From Veillonella nakazawae (GTDB lineage: Bacteria; Bacillota; Negativicutes; Veillonellales; Veillonellaceae), in the NCBI RefSeq assembly GCF_013393365.1, contig NZ_AP022321.1, forward strand, positions 1,274,001 to 1,338,000: a stretch of DNA of 64,000 nucleotides, read 5' to 3'. Every line of letters starts with the position of its first letter. Positions within the stretch are counted from its first letter, which is position 1. The notes under the pieces were generated by a model, which was given only the letters and a program-made list of their open reading frames with translations, had not been told where the DNA came from and did not search any database. Of this stretch, positions 26,126 through 36,021 are shown piece after piece. Both the position numbers and the translations under genes were made by a program.

Positions 26126-27679
26126 TTAAAAGTCTTTGCCCACAAATTTGATCTTCCATTGATCATTGTTGCTTCTATGAGCATCTCTATATGTCAAATA
26201 CATATCAAAGGAATGCAAATCACGATGCCATGTATAGTACACAGAATCAATGTCACCACTCATCATATTTGTTTTCACACTGACAGAAACATCATCCAAG
26301 CGAGTTAATTTATAAGAACCACCATAAATAAGCTCCTTAGGAAGCTCTGTGGTATCGAATCGATATGGAGAGTTGTTATAAGAAATATTACGTTGATTAT
26401 AACTAACCCATACATTAGCACGATTTCCCACTTTAGATTGGAAACGAGCGCCCCAATAAGGCATGCTACGAATCGTACCATTATAACCATAATAATCTCG
26501 TTGGTAACCACCTAAGAAACGTAAATCTGCATTTTTCCAAAGCTTAATTGGATCATGAGATACTTCTGTATAATACTCTTTATGAGAACCTTTTACAGAA
26601 CCCTCTTTCCAATAGCCCGCGTTTACACCACCACGTACAGTAACAGGAGATTTACCAACATGATATGTATGAGTATCTAAACGAACTTCACCAATCTTTT
26701 CTACCCATACAGTTTCATCGTTATACTCATTAGATTCTTTACTGTAACCTATGGATGCAGTAGCCCAAGGCAAATAATGTCTATAGCCTACTTTTGGTTT
26801 AAATCCAGACTTTGAATACCAACGGTAATCAATATAGGCTTCACCATGCTTACCGATTGGATACTCTGTACTACCATGCAAACCAATGCCATCATCACTA
26901 CTATATGTAGGTTTTGGAACCAAGGAAAAAATACTAAATTTACCCTCTTTATCATGACGAAGAGATGCTGTATAAGAAGGCAAAGATAAAACCTTGAAGT
27001 TTTTAATATAGAAGGATGGTTTTTTGATAACTACTTTATCGCCAGGATATACCTTGATATCTTGACCTTCTACACGATAGTCAGGTGTATGTTTAAAAGC
27101 CATCGCATGTTTTGTGGTAACCATGCCTTTTTCCATATGACCAGTTTCACCATCAAATGTAGCATTTTGCCCTTTTACATAGTAAGGGTCATTCCAACCA
27201 AAAGCTTGATCGGCTGTAAAATGGTGATCACTAGTACGATATGTCATATTTTGACCTGTAATATCCTTAGTTTTACCACCATTTTCTAAAAAGTGATATC
27301 CACCAACAGTACGATATTCTGTAGTTTTCGTATTACCTTCTATACGCGGAGACATCAAAGTTTGATTACCTTGAGTCACTACTACATCACCTTGTGCATA
27401 TACATCACCAGTGGACCCTGTATAGGACATTTTATCTGCATCAATACGAGTCGGCAACTGTTCTGTAGGTTGATCAGACTTTGCCTTTTCACCACGACGT
27501 ACAACACGGATATTACTATTGTCAGGTGTAGATGCTTTAGAGATTTCTCCAAGATAGGATTGATCAACGCTATCCAATTGATCTTGATATACCGTGGTTG
27601 ACTCTGTAGCGGCCCATACTGGTTGTGCTAAACAGAAAACACATGCCGCTGCCAGCCATTGTACTTTACGTTTCCTCAT
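26126..27679 (-). CDS. lptD: LPS-assembly outer-membrane protein LptD (OstA), short form
   Basis: A 517-aa exported protein. Signal peptide 1-23 (QPVWA/ATE) and an OstA/LptA-like jellyroll domain (about 75-230, with IDADKMSYTGSTGDVYAQGDVVVTQG) precede a C-terminal beta-barrel rich in alternating aromatic residues. It ends in a terminal Phe, as outer-membrane barrels do. E. coli LptD is about 784 aa, so the barrel here is smaller. It shows that the organism has an LPS outer membrane. It lies upstream of galU and downstream of the repeat protein gene at 27717. Confidence 0.85.
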   Translation of the reverse strand: MRKRKVQWLAAACVFCLAQPVWAATESTTVYQDQLDSVDQSYLGEISKASTPDNSNIRVVRRGEKAKSDQPTEQLPTRIDADKMSYTGSTGDVYAQGDVVVTQGNQTLMSPRIEGNTKTTEYRTVGGYHFLENGGKTKDITGQNMTYRTSDHHFTADQAFGWNDPYYVKGQNATFDGETGHMEKGMVTTKHAMAFKHTPDYRVEGQDIKVYPGDKVVIKKPSFYIKNFKVLSLPSYTASLRHDKEGKFSIFSLVPKPTYSSDDGIGLHGSTEYPIGKHGEAYIDYRWYSKSGFKPKVGYRHYLPWATASIGYSKESNEYNDETVWVEKIGEVRLDTHTYHVGKSPVTVRGGVNAGYWKEGSVKGSHKEYYTEVSHDPIKLWKNADLRFLGGYQRDYYGYNGTIRSMPYWGARFQSKVGNRANVWVSYNQRNISYNNSPYRFDTTELPKELIYGGSYKLTRLDDVSVSVKTNMMSGDIDSVYYTWHRDLHSFDMYLTYRDAHRSNNDQWKIKFVGKDF

Positions 27680-27716
27680 GGTTACTAGAACTCCTCTTGC
27701 TTTAAGAATTTGTTAA

Positions 27717-28835
27717 TTATTGATTACGCTTTACAACTACGATAGGTTGAGAAACATTTTCTACTTGCTCTTCTTGTTCTTCTACTGCTGCTGGTTCCTC
27801 TGTTGTTGTTTCATTTTCATCAACAGTGGATTCATTAGTATCTACAGTCTCTTCAGATTCATCTGCTGCATTCGGTACAGTTACAGCTTCAGCCAATTCA
27901 TCATCACTATGAGCCAAACCGTCACCACCAATTACAAGACCTTGAATTGTTACAGAATCTTGAGGTTGTACATAAATTGTTGCACCAGCAGGGTACTCAA
28001 TATTTTTCCCCTTAACAAAAGCGCCACCTACTAAACCTATCGGTCCAAGTAAAACAGCACCAGCTACGGATGCACCTGCAGCTTTTACTTCATTACGAGT
28101 TTTGTCTTTAGCTTCTTTACCTTGTACAGCAGTGAATTCTGTACCATCGATAGCAGGAATAGTATCGAATGTAATATCTAATGCACCATTACGACCAAAG
28201 GAACGGGCCTTTTTCAAAGAAGTAATTGTACCAGAACCTACTGTACCGGCAGGAACTAATAACACATTGCCATCCATAACATTTTCAGCTACTGTGAAAG
28301 CAACAGTGTCGCCTTCATGGCTAGTTTTTGAAGAAACTGCATCATTCAATGTAACTTTGAAAACTTGGTTCCCAGCTAATGTCCCCACTTGATTTGTGAG
28401 CGTTACATTGCTGCCATATACTTTTGTTTTTAAAGAAATGATACGTTTTTGTAAAGAGCCACTACCAATACGACCATTAACGCTACGTTCCATCTTTTCT
28501 ACACGATCAACAAGAGAACCTGCATTAATGCTATTTTGATATGTATATTCAAGTGCGTCCATTTCTTCGCGCAAAGAAATATTTGTGCCGCTACCTTCTA
28601 CGGAGTTATAAAGAGAATCGACACGTTTGCTCAATGTAGCAGAATTGCCATTGAAACCAGTACCATACACGGTTTCATCAAGTTGATTAATGCGGTCCAC
28701 TACAGCACCATCTTGTACAGCGCCATATACAGTAGTTTCTAAAACATTTGTTTTTTCTGTAACTGTACCAGGAGCAGCAAACGCAGTGCCTGAAATCAAG
28801 GATGCCATTAAAAGTGTAAGTACTTGCTTCTTCAT
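27717..28835 (-). CDS. Exported repeat protein of unknown function
   Basis: A 372-aa protein not recognised as a named family. A signal peptide (about 1-21, TAFA/APG) is followed by about five imperfect repeats of 25-32 residues with the pattern L..TVYG ... L..R. (first LETTVYG, then LDETVYG, LYNSVEG, MERSVNG, LKTKVYG). A beta-rich domain (about 150-240), a Gly/Ala hydrophobic stretch (about 260-285) and an acidic Glu/Thr/Val tail (about 310-365) ending in VVVKRNQ complete it. ATG 28835 is preceded by GGAGG. It lies directly upstream of lptD, 37 bases apart, so an envelope role is likely. Confidence 0.7.
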   Translation of the reverse strand: MKKQVLTLLMASLISGTAFAAPGTVTEKTNVLETTVYGAVQDGAVVDRINQLDETVYGTGFNGNSATLSKRVDSLYNSVEGSGTNISLREEMDALEYTYQNSINAGSLVDRVEKMERSVNGRIGSGSLQKRIISLKTKVYGSNVTLTNQVGTLAGNQVFKVTLNDAVSSKTSHEGDTVAFTVAENVMDGNVLLVPAGTVGSGTITSLKKARSFGRNGALDITFDTIPAIDGTEFTAVQGKEAKDKTRNEVKAAGASVAGAVLLGPIGLVGGAFVKGKNIEYPAGATIYVQPQDSVTIQGLVIGGDGLAHSDDELAEAVTVPNAADESEETVDTNESTVDENETTTEEPAAVEEQEEQVENVSQPIVVVKRNQ

Positions 28836-28878
28836 AAATTCCTCCACAACGTATCTAATGTATAACTGTTATACAACA

Positions 28879-28910
28879 GAATAAGCACGGGCCTAAGACC
28901 GTGCTTATTC
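28879..28910. other. 12-bp hairpin upstream of the repeat protein gene
   Basis: A perfect inverted repeat GAATAAGCACGG / CCGTGCTTATTC with an 8-base loop, 44 bases before the ATG. No T-run on either side, so either a weak terminator of the gene at 28944 or a leader structure. Confidence 0.5.
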
Positions 28911-28943
28911 CCTGAGTCTACTATTTTATATGCTCAGTGGCCA

Positions 28944-29390
28944 TTAAATTTTCAAATCGATAATAGCAGATACACCTACGCCTTGAACACGAGATGCACC
29001 AACTGGGTTTGTGCTATCAACTGGTACTAAACCTTTTACACGAACCATACCGTTAAAGCTACCTTCAACTTGAGCAACCGCTTTAACTTGTTCAATGCTA
29101 GATGCTGGGCCAGTTACTTGAGCAGCACCAATATAACCTTTTGTACCAATACTGATAATAGGTACAACTTTAGTTGTATACTCTGTGCTTAAGTTATTTT
29201 GTTTCAATAATTTATTTAAGAAAGAGTCAATTTGAGGACCGAATTTATTGATAACAATACCGATGCCACCAATTTTAGCTGCACCACCAAGAATACTGCT
29301 AAGGCCGCCAGCTTGAGTAGTCAAGATGCCACCAAATGCAGTTGTAGTTAAACAAATCCCTAGAACAGCTGTAATAATCTTCTTTTTCAT
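28944..29390 (-). CDS. Secreted protein of unknown function
   Basis: A 148-aa protein. A signal peptide (about 1-27, ILTTQA/GGL) is followed by a Gly/Ile-rich segment (LGGAAKIGGIGIVINKFGP). The C-terminal half is beta-rich and carries no cysteine (VVPIISIGTKGYIGAAQVTGP, then VKGLVPVDS and VGASRVQGVGVSAIIDLKI). No family recognised. It is followed by a hairpin and then the repeat protein gene on the same strand. Confidence 0.65.
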   Translation of the reverse strand: MKKKIITAVLGICLTTTAFGGILTTQAGGLSSILGGAAKIGGIGIVINKFGPQIDSFLNKLLKQNNLSTEYTTKVVPIISIGTKGYIGAAQVTGPASSIEQVKAVAQVEGSFNGMVRVKGLVPVDSTNPVGASRVQGVGVSAIIDLKI

Positions 29391-29648
29391 AATAAGCCTC
29401 CTATAGATACTTATATTTTAACAAATTCTATACATAGATTCTAGTGAAAGTATAAGAACTTACACATAAAGATACTAGCATTGTATAAAAGTCCGATGAA
29501 CAATCAATGAATTTTACACAACTTAATTTAATGCTACTATCATAAAAGATTATTGTCAATATCTACTATTCTTCACACTCTATAAGTACAAAAATTCTTT
29601 TTATACATATAAAATCAGCTAAATATAAAATAATCTTAGTCTATATAA

Positions 29649-30656
29649 TTAGCAGATACGAGGAACTTGATCTTCACCTAACAAATCGATTAAGCGAACA
29701 CCACCAATAGCAGTTTGCAAACCAACCTTGCCAATATTCTTATCTAATGTTTTGCCAATTAGCACCGATTCTTTACCTTCTTCAAAGCTGTGAAGAATAG
29801 ATAGAACTTCATCTGTAACGGATGGATCTACTACGAGTACAACCTTTCCTTCATTTGCTAAATATAACGGATCATATCCCAAAATATCACAAACAGATTG
29901 TACTTCGGCGTGAATTGGTATAGCCGCTTCTTCTACCTTAATACCCACTTGGCTTTGATCTGCAATTTCTTTTAAAACAGTCCCTAAGCCACCCCGTGTA
30001 GGATCTCGCAATAGAGCCACTTGAGGTCCCACTTTATCAAGTACAGCATGAACCATGTTATTTAAAGGAGCACAGTCAGTTTTTAACGCATCAGATAGAT
30101 CCAATCCAAATCGTTGTCCCATAACAGCAATAGAATGATCGCCAATAGCACCAGATAAGATAACATCCATTCCCGCTTTCACACGATGCGGACCAATATC
30201 AATCCCCTCCGGAATCATGCCAATCCCCGCTGTATTTATGTAGATTTTATCTACCTCGCCCTTTTTAACAACCTTAGTGTCTCCTGTAACAATTTGTACA
30301 TTTGCAGCTTTAGCCATATCCGACATAGTATGAAGAATTTCATCTAGCTCATCAAAAGCCAATCCTTCTTCTAAGATAAGTCCACAACTCAAATATTGTG
30401 GAATAGCACCATTCATGGCTAAATCATTCACAGTACCACAGACAGCTAATTTACCAATATTACCGCCAGGGAAAAACGTTGGTTGTACTACATAGGAATC
30501 TGTAGAAAACGCCATACGTCCTGCTGTAACGGGAAATTGAGCACCATCATGTAAAGGAGCCAATAAATCATTTGTAAAGTATTTCAAAATAAAACGCTCG
30601 GTCAACTCATGACTATATCGACCACCGTTTCCATGGACTAAGCGAACTCGCTCCAT
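29649..30656 (-). CDS. hypE: Hydrogenase maturation protein HypE
   Basis: A 335-aa enzyme that dehydrates the carbamoyl group on its C-terminal cysteine to the cyano ligand of [NiFe] hydrogenase. It opens VRLVHGNGGRYS and has the AIR-synthase-like core SGAIGDHSIAVMGQR and LRDPTRGGLGTVL. It ends PRIC, the catalytic Cys terminus. I start at ATG 30656 with GGAGG six bases upstream, one base after the hypD stop. Firm. Confidence 0.96.
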   Translation of the reverse strand: MERVRLVHGNGGRYSHELTERFILKYFTNDLLAPLHDGAQFPVTAGRMAFSTDSYVVQPTFFPGGNIGKLAVCGTVNDLAMNGAIPQYLSCGLILEEGLAFDELDEILHTMSDMAKAANVQIVTGDTKVVKKGEVDKIYINTAGIGMIPEGIDIGPHRVKAGMDVILSGAIGDHSIAVMGQRFGLDLSDALKTDCAPLNNMVHAVLDKVGPQVALLRDPTRGGLGTVLKEIADQSQVGIKVEEAAIPIHAEVQSVCDILGYDPLYLANEGKVVLVVDPSVTDEVLSILHSFEEGKESVLIGKTLDKNIGKVGLQTAIGGVRLIDLLGEDQVPRIC

Positions 30657-30657
30657 A

Positions 30658-31776
30658 TTAATCCTCCCACGTCGATCCACCACTGGAATAACCATATTTA
30701 TACCATGCAGCACAACTACCTTCTACAGATACCATGCAGGCACCAACTGGATGGTCAGCAGTACAACTTTTACCAAACAATGGACATTCACTCGGTTTAA
30801 TAAGACCTTGCAATACACGGCCACATTGACAACCCTTCGGATCAAGAGAAGGTCGTTCAAGATGGATAGGTAATGCACGTTCTACATCATAGGCTGCATA
30901 TTCGTCCTTTAATCTTAAACCAGAATTTGGAATGACACCTATACCACGCCACGCATCATCACATACATCATATACCTCTTTGATCATCGCTTGCGCTACG
31001 GGATTACCCTTCTGCATAACTACAGAATGATATGTATTGCCTACTATAAAATTACTAGTTTTTCGTTGCTCTAAAATATTTGCTATAGCAGATAAAATTT
31101 CAATTCCATCAAAACCAGCAATACATGATGGTATGTGATACTCTTCAGGTAAGAATTGATATGGTTCTTCTCCGATAATAACACTCACATGACCCGGCAA
31201 AATAAAACCATCAATATGACCTTCTTGTTTATCTAATAAAGCTCGCAATGCAGGAGGCACTAATTTATGAGATACAAGGAAGAAAACGTTCTTCAAGCCT
31301 GCTGCATGAACTGCTTTTACAGTTGCACAAATAACGGCAATAGTCGTTTCAAAACCTATGGCTAAAAATACGATTTTCTTTTCTGGATATTTCTTACTAA
31401 GTTCTACTACCTCTAAAGGCGTATAAATTACATGGATATGCGCACCCTTTGTTTGAGCTTCACTAAGACTACTATAACTACCTGGCACCTTTAACATATC
31501 CCCAAAGGTTGCAATAATAACATCATCACGTTCAGCATAAGCCAAAGCCTTATCCATATACGTTTGATCCGTTACACATACAGGACATCCTGGTCCACTA
31601 ACAAGTTCAATGCCACTTGGCAATAACTGACGAAGACCTTCACGGAAAATCGATACAGTATGTGTACCACAAACCTCCATAAGTCTCACGGTTTCCCCTG
31701 GCTTATGAAGAGTATTGATACGTTTTAATAACGCATCAGCACTGTTATGCTTTTCCTGCAAAGTAAGCTTCTTCAA
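30658..31776 (-). CDS. hypD: Hydrogenase maturation protein HypD
   Basis: A 372-aa iron-sulfur protein that builds the Fe(CN)2CO unit with HypC. It has the invariant MEVCGTHTVSIFR, VSGPGCPVCVT, GFETT and the C-terminal cysteines (CQCGRVLQG, CPLFGKSC, ACMVSVEGSCAAWYKY). The start is a TTG inside the hypC end with AAGGAG about ten bases upstream; no better start exists before the conserved core. Overlaps hypC by 32 bases. Confidence 0.95.
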   Translation of the reverse strand: MKKLTLQEKHNSADALLKRINTLHKPGETVRLMEVCGTHTVSIFREGLRQLLPSGIELVSGPGCPVCVTDQTYMDKALAYAERDDVIIATFGDMLKVPGSYSSLSEAQTKGAHIHVIYTPLEVVELSKKYPEKKIVFLAIGFETTIAVICATVKAVHAAGLKNVFFLVSHKLVPPALRALLDKQEGHIDGFILPGHVSVIIGEEPYQFLPEEYHIPSCIAGFDGIEILSAIANILEQRKTSNFIVGNTYHSVVMQKGNPVAQAMIKEVYDVCDDAWRGIGVIPNSGLRLKDEYAAYDVERALPIHLERPSLDPKGCQCGRVLQGLIKPSECPLFGKSCTADHPVGACMVSVEGSCAAWYKYGYSSGGSTWED

Positions 31777-31987
31777 GTTCTTCTAGCTCCTTAAAGGCCT
31801 CTAATGTTTTTTGTGCCTCTTCTTCATCAACAATTTGTACAGCAAAACCTGCATGGACTAACAACCAGTCCCCTACCTTTGCTTCTGGTACGAGGAGTAA
31901 GCTGCAGTCACGGGTAGCACCTGTTAATTCTACAGTGCCAATAACATCATTCACAGCTATTAACTGTGCTGGTACAGCTAAGCACAT
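31745..31987 (-). CDS. hypC: Hydrogenase maturation chaperone HypC
   Basis: An 80-aa chaperone with the essential N-terminal MCLAVPAQL (Cys2) and the WLLVHAGFAVQIVDEEEAQKTL core. It carries the Fe(CN)2CO unit between HypD and the hydrogenase large subunit. First of hypCDE; hypF lies 143 bases upstream on the same strand. Confidence 0.96.
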   Translation of the reverse strand: MCLAVPAQLIAVNDVIGTVELTGATRDCSLLLVPEAKVGDWLLVHAGFAVQIVDEEEAQKTLEAFKELEELEEAYFAGKA

Positions 31988-32130
31988 ATTATCTCCTTAT
32001 ATATTACTTTAATAACAAATTCTATAAGTTTACTTTTATGTAAGTAAACTCATTATATATAAATATTTCTAATATTATTGTATCACAATTATAGTATTCA
32101 TTAAGTGATACTAGCTACATGAGTATATAA

Positions 32131-34410
32131 CTATTTCTGATTACCAATCCATAATTGGCCGAGTGCTAAGCCCCCATCATTGGAAGGAACAGCCTCATTC
32201 ATATATAAATTGCCTACATGCCAAGCGCGATATATTGACTCTACTAATTTGCGATTTTGAAATACACCGCCTGATATGGCCGCATCACTAATATTATATC
32301 GCTCCATTAAATCGGCTGAAGTTTCACATAATGCAATGGCAACGGTTTTATGGAATGATGCTGAAAGATGAGCTTTAGATTCACCTTTAACGACACCATC
32401 CATAATAGATTGAACAGTTGGAGTAAAATCAAGAATTCGACCGTCATAGTTATAATCAAGCAATATGCCTTTTTCATCACCACATAAAGATTCTAATGCA
32501 ATAGCAATTTGCGCATCATAGGTATGAATCATGCCTAGGCCTAAAAGAGAACCTGCTGCATCAAATAAACGTCCACAGCTCGTTGCTTGAATCATAGGCA
32601 TTGTAGATTGTAATGCTTTATCTAATATTTCCCAACCTTTAGGTAGCCTGTTCATCCAATCTTGGTAAATAGGTGGAATATCATTACCATAATAATTTCT
32701 GATATACCATAAGGCTTGACGCCATGGCTCAGAAACCGCTTTTTCTCCACCTGGTAACGGCGCTTCATGGATATGAGCTAATCGCTGATATTCGTTGCCT
32801 TTACAAAGGAGAAATTCACCGCCCCATACGCTTCCATCTGGACCATATCCAGTACCATCCATGGCAATACCTAGTACAGGGCCTTCAAGATTGTGTTCTG
32901 CCATGACTGATGCAATATGAGCATGATGATGTTGGACAGGTATAACAGAAATCTGTGAACTTTTACCAATACGTTCCCCTAAGTGAGAAGAGAAAAATTG
33001 AGGATGACTATCTACCATAATTTTCTCTGGTTGTATAGAAAATAATTTCTCATATCGGTCAATAGTCCACTCCAAAGTTGCATGAGTGGATGCATTCTGT
33101 AGATCACCAATATGTGGTCCTACAAGAACTTCAGAACCTTTATTCATAGCGAAAGCATTTTTTAAATCACTCCCCATGGCTAATATCGAAGTTTGCCCTG
33201 AAATTTCACAATGAATAGGTTCTGGTACATAGCCACGACTACGACGAATAAATCGAGGTTTCTTATGAATAACAGTTACAACAGAATCATCGAGAGGTGC
33301 ATAAATTTTCCGATTGTGGACCAAAAAATAATCCGCCACTGCCCCTAACTCTTCAAATGCTTGATTATCATCATATAAAACGGGATCACCGCTACGATTG
33401 CCGCTCGTCATGACCCACGCCGCATCTGATGGTAATAGTACCTCATGCATCGGTGTATATGGTAACATTACGCCAAGCATATGATTATCTGGCGCTACAT
33501 GGGTACTCAAATGGACTAAGCTATCGTGATTTCTTTCTAATAATACGATAGGACGTTCCATTCCAGTCAAAATATCTAGTTCTACATCACTAAGATGGAC
33601 TAGCTCGATTGCCGTATCTAGAGACCCTACCATAATTGCTAGTGGTTTATGTGGTCTGTTTTTACGCTTACGTAAGCGTTGGACCGCTACATCATTTCGA
33701 GCATCACAAACTAAATGATAGCCGCCAATCCCCTTTATAGCGATAATACTACCTTCGTTAATTAATTCACGAGTTGTATTCCATACATTTACTGTATCTA
33801 CAACCGTACGATTAGGTTTATATAGAGTATAATGCGGCCCACAAAGAGAACACACATTAGGTTCAGCACGATAACGGCGCCCCTCTATATCCTCATATTC
33901 AGCCTTACAAGCTTCACACATAGGAAACTCATCCATCGTCGTTCGCTCACGATCATAAGGTAGAGATTTAATAATCGTATACCGAGGGCCACAATTTGTG
34001 CAATTAATAAAAGGATATTCTTTCCTACGCTTGTCCCGTTCTAGTTCTTTAAGACAGTCATCACATGGCGCTGTATCAGCACTAATAAACGTACTAACCT
34101 CTTCGCCTAATGGAGAGGTCTTCACAGAGAACTCAACTTCATTATTTTGTATAGTAAGATGTTGTACCCTTTGACTTGTAATGCGGCACAATCGAGGTTG
34201 GTCATCTTGAATCGCATCTAAAAACAACTGCAAATCACTAGTACAACCTTGTATCTCGACGTAAACACCTTGACTATCATTATATACAAAACCTGTTAAA
34301 CCTAGGGAATGTGCCCACATAGAAACAAGGGGCCGGAATCCGACCCCTTGAACTATACCGGTATAACGAATTCCCCAGCGTTCTATAGTTTGATTACTAT
34401 TTTGTTTCAT
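32131..34410 (-). CDS. hypF: Hydrogenase maturation carbamoyltransferase HypF
   Basis: A 759-aa enzyme of standard length. The acylphosphatase-like domain is about 12-100 (GIVQGVGFRPLV). Two C4 zinc fingers are APCDDCLKE...CTNCGPRY and CEACK...CSLCGP. A YrdC-like domain (AIKGIGGYHLVCDA) and a Kae1-like C-terminal domain (HHHAHIASVMAEH, MDGTGYGPDGSVWGGE) follow. It makes and transfers the carbamoyl group to HypE. hypA and hypB are not in the window, nor is any hydrogenase structural gene. Confidence 0.96.
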   Translation of the reverse strand: MKQNSNQTIERWGIRYTGIVQGVGFRPLVSMWAHSLGLTGFVYNDSQGVYVEIQGCTSDLQLFLDAIQDDQPRLCRITSQRVQHLTIQNNEVEFSVKTSPLGEEVSTFISADTAPCDDCLKELERDKRRKEYPFINCTNCGPRYTIIKSLPYDRERTTMDEFPMCEACKAEYEDIEGRRYRAEPNVCSLCGPHYTLYKPNRTVVDTVNVWNTTRELINEGSIIAIKGIGGYHLVCDARNDVAVQRLRKRKNRPHKPLAIMVGSLDTAIELVHLSDVELDILTGMERPIVLLERNHDSLVHLSTHVAPDNHMLGVMLPYTPMHEVLLPSDAAWVMTSGNRSGDPVLYDDNQAFEELGAVADYFLVHNRKIYAPLDDSVVTVIHKKPRFIRRSRGYVPEPIHCEISGQTSILAMGSDLKNAFAMNKGSEVLVGPHIGDLQNASTHATLEWTIDRYEKLFSIQPEKIMVDSHPQFFSSHLGERIGKSSQISVIPVQHHHAHIASVMAEHNLEGPVLGIAMDGTGYGPDGSVWGGEFLLCKGNEYQRLAHIHEAPLPGGEKAVSEPWRQALWYIRNYYGNDIPPIYQDWMNRLPKGWEILDKALQSTMPMIQATSCGRLFDAAGSLLGLGMIHTYDAQIAIALESLCGDEKGILLDYNYDGRILDFTPTVQSIMDGVVKGESKAHLSASFHKTVAIALCETSADLMERYNISDAAISGGVFQNRKLVESIYRAWHVGNLYMNEAVPSNDGGLALGQLWIGNQK

Positions 34411-34445
34411 ATAAACTCCTACTATAGACGGAGAATTAATGGCTA

Positions 34446-35855
34446 TTAACCTAATGCTACAGGAATACTGCCATCAATGCCAGCTTGTTCTAGCTCGGCT
34501 TGAATCATAATAGCGCATTCAATACGTTTCTTTTGTAAGCGGCAGCCAAATTCATAAGGTGTTTCTAAATCGCCACCTAATGTAATGTTGTTAGCATGAC
34601 AGCCACCAGAACAGAAGAATTTCGCCCAACATTCAGCACAAGTTGGTTTAGAGAATACATGTGTATTACGGAAATCTTTAGGAATTTCTGTATTTTGTAA
34701 ACCATCATACACATTGCCAAGCACATATCCATCTTTACCTACGAATTGATGACATGGGTAAATATCGCCATTTGGTACGACTGCCATATATTCATGACCT
34801 GCCCCACAACCACGAAGGCGTTTAGCCATACATGGACCGCGATACAAATCCATACGGAAGTGGAAGAAGTTAAACTTCTCGCCCCAACCATCTAATTGAC
34901 GTTGTAAATAAATATCTGCTAATTTTTCATATTCTTTTTCCAATACAGGCCAATCCTCTTCGCGAAGAACATAGTCCCCCTCTTCACCTACTACAGGCTC
35001 CATGGATAAATGTTCGAAGCCAAGATCAGACATAGCCATAACGTCTTTTGTAAAGTCTAAGTTTTTATGTGTATACGTACCACGTACGTAGTATTCAAGA
35101 CCATGGCGTTGTTTTACCGCATTGATAAGGTTTTTAGCAATATATTTATAAGATTCCGCACCACTACCAGCTACAGGACGCATCGCATTATGTACAGATT
35201 CACGACCATCCAAAGATAATACAAGGCTCATCTTATGTTCGTTTACATAGTCGATTTTATCTTGTGTTAACAGCATGCCATTTGTAGTCAATGTAAGCTT
35301 GAAAATCTTATTGTGCTTTTCTTGAATGGATTCAATATATTCAACTGTTTGTTTAACAACATCCCAGTTCAATAAAGGTTCTCCACCAAAGAAGTCTATT
35401 TCACAATGTTGACGAGGGCCGCTCATTTTAATGAGGAAGTCCACTGCACGCTTCGCCACATCAAAACTCATTAATTCACGTTTTACACCGCCGTAATCAC
35501 CTTGGCTGGCAAAACAGTATTTACATGCTAAATTACAATCATGAGCAATATTTAAGCATAATGCCTTAACAATAGGTTTTTCACCTACTACAAGTTTAAA
35601 CTCTGTACTCATCGGAGCAAACAATTGCTCTGCTTTAATGAGCTCATCTAACTCATCCATAATCTCATCAAGTTCTACGGCATCTTCCTTAGCATCTAAT
35701 GCAGCATGTACTGCATCGCGATTAGTGCCATCATATATGTCAAGAACTCTATCAATGAGTTCGTCGATAACGTGAATAATACCACTATTAACATCTAAGC
35801 AGTAATAGTTATCCTTCATCCGAAACTTATGGATCATTGGTTTTAATTCTAACAT
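34446..35855 (-). CDS. Radical SAM SCIFF-peptide maturase (thioether-forming)
   Basis: A 469-aa radical SAM enzyme that cross-links Cys thiols to neighbouring residues in the SCIFF precursor. The cluster motif CNLACKYC (Cys107, 111, 114) is followed by a SPASM domain with CGAGHEYMAVVPNGDIYPCHQF and CAECWAKFFCSGGCH. An N-terminal RRE-like part (about 1-90) is typical. I start at ATG 35855 with GGAGG four bases upstream. The SCIFF gene lies upstream, separated by a terminator, the usual arrangement. Confidence 0.93.
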   Translation of the reverse strand: MLELKPMIHKFRMKDNYYCLDVNSGIIHVIDELIDRVLDIYDGTNRDAVHAALDAKEDAVELDEIMDELDELIKAEQLFAPMSTEFKLVVGEKPIVKALCLNIAHDCNLACKYCFASQGDYGGVKRELMSFDVAKRAVDFLIKMSGPRQHCEIDFFGGEPLLNWDVVKQTVEYIESIQEKHNKIFKLTLTTNGMLLTQDKIDYVNEHKMSLVLSLDGRESVHNAMRPVAGSGAESYKYIAKNLINAVKQRHGLEYYVRGTYTHKNLDFTKDVMAMSDLGFEHLSMEPVVGEEGDYVLREEDWPVLEKEYEKLADIYLQRQLDGWGEKFNFFHFRMDLYRGPCMAKRLRGCGAGHEYMAVVPNGDIYPCHQFVGKDGYVLGNVYDGLQNTEIPKDFRNTHVFSKPTCAECWAKFFCSGGCHANNITLGGDLETPYEFGCRLQKKRIECAIMIQAELEQAGIDGSIPVALG

Positions 35856-35993
35856 GGTACCTCCAATTAATATGTATGGTAAAAGTTCTACTATATAGAA
35901 CTTTCTAGATAATTGTACCACATTTCCATGCTAAACGTTATGAAAAGAGTCATAAAGATATACCATACAAAGTATGTATTATACACATAAATA

Positions 35994-36018
35994 AAAAAGG
36001 CCCGCTAAGCGAGCCTCT
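35994..36018 (-). terminator. Terminator between SCIFF and its maturase
   Basis: A GC-rich hairpin (GGCcCGC TAA GCGaGCC with outer A/T pairs), followed on the minus strand by TTTTTTATTT. It probably lets the precursor be transcribed more than the maturase. Confidence 0.75.
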
Positions 36019-36021
36019 TTA

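Noticed and set aside
28879..28910. Terminator call for the hairpin before the repeat protein gene
   Set aside because: No T-run follows on either strand; recorded as a plain hairpin.
32027..32050. 9-bp dyad AGTTTACTT/AAGTAAACT between hypF and hypC as a terminator
   Set aside because: No U-tract and an AT-only stem end; could be an operator but unsupported.
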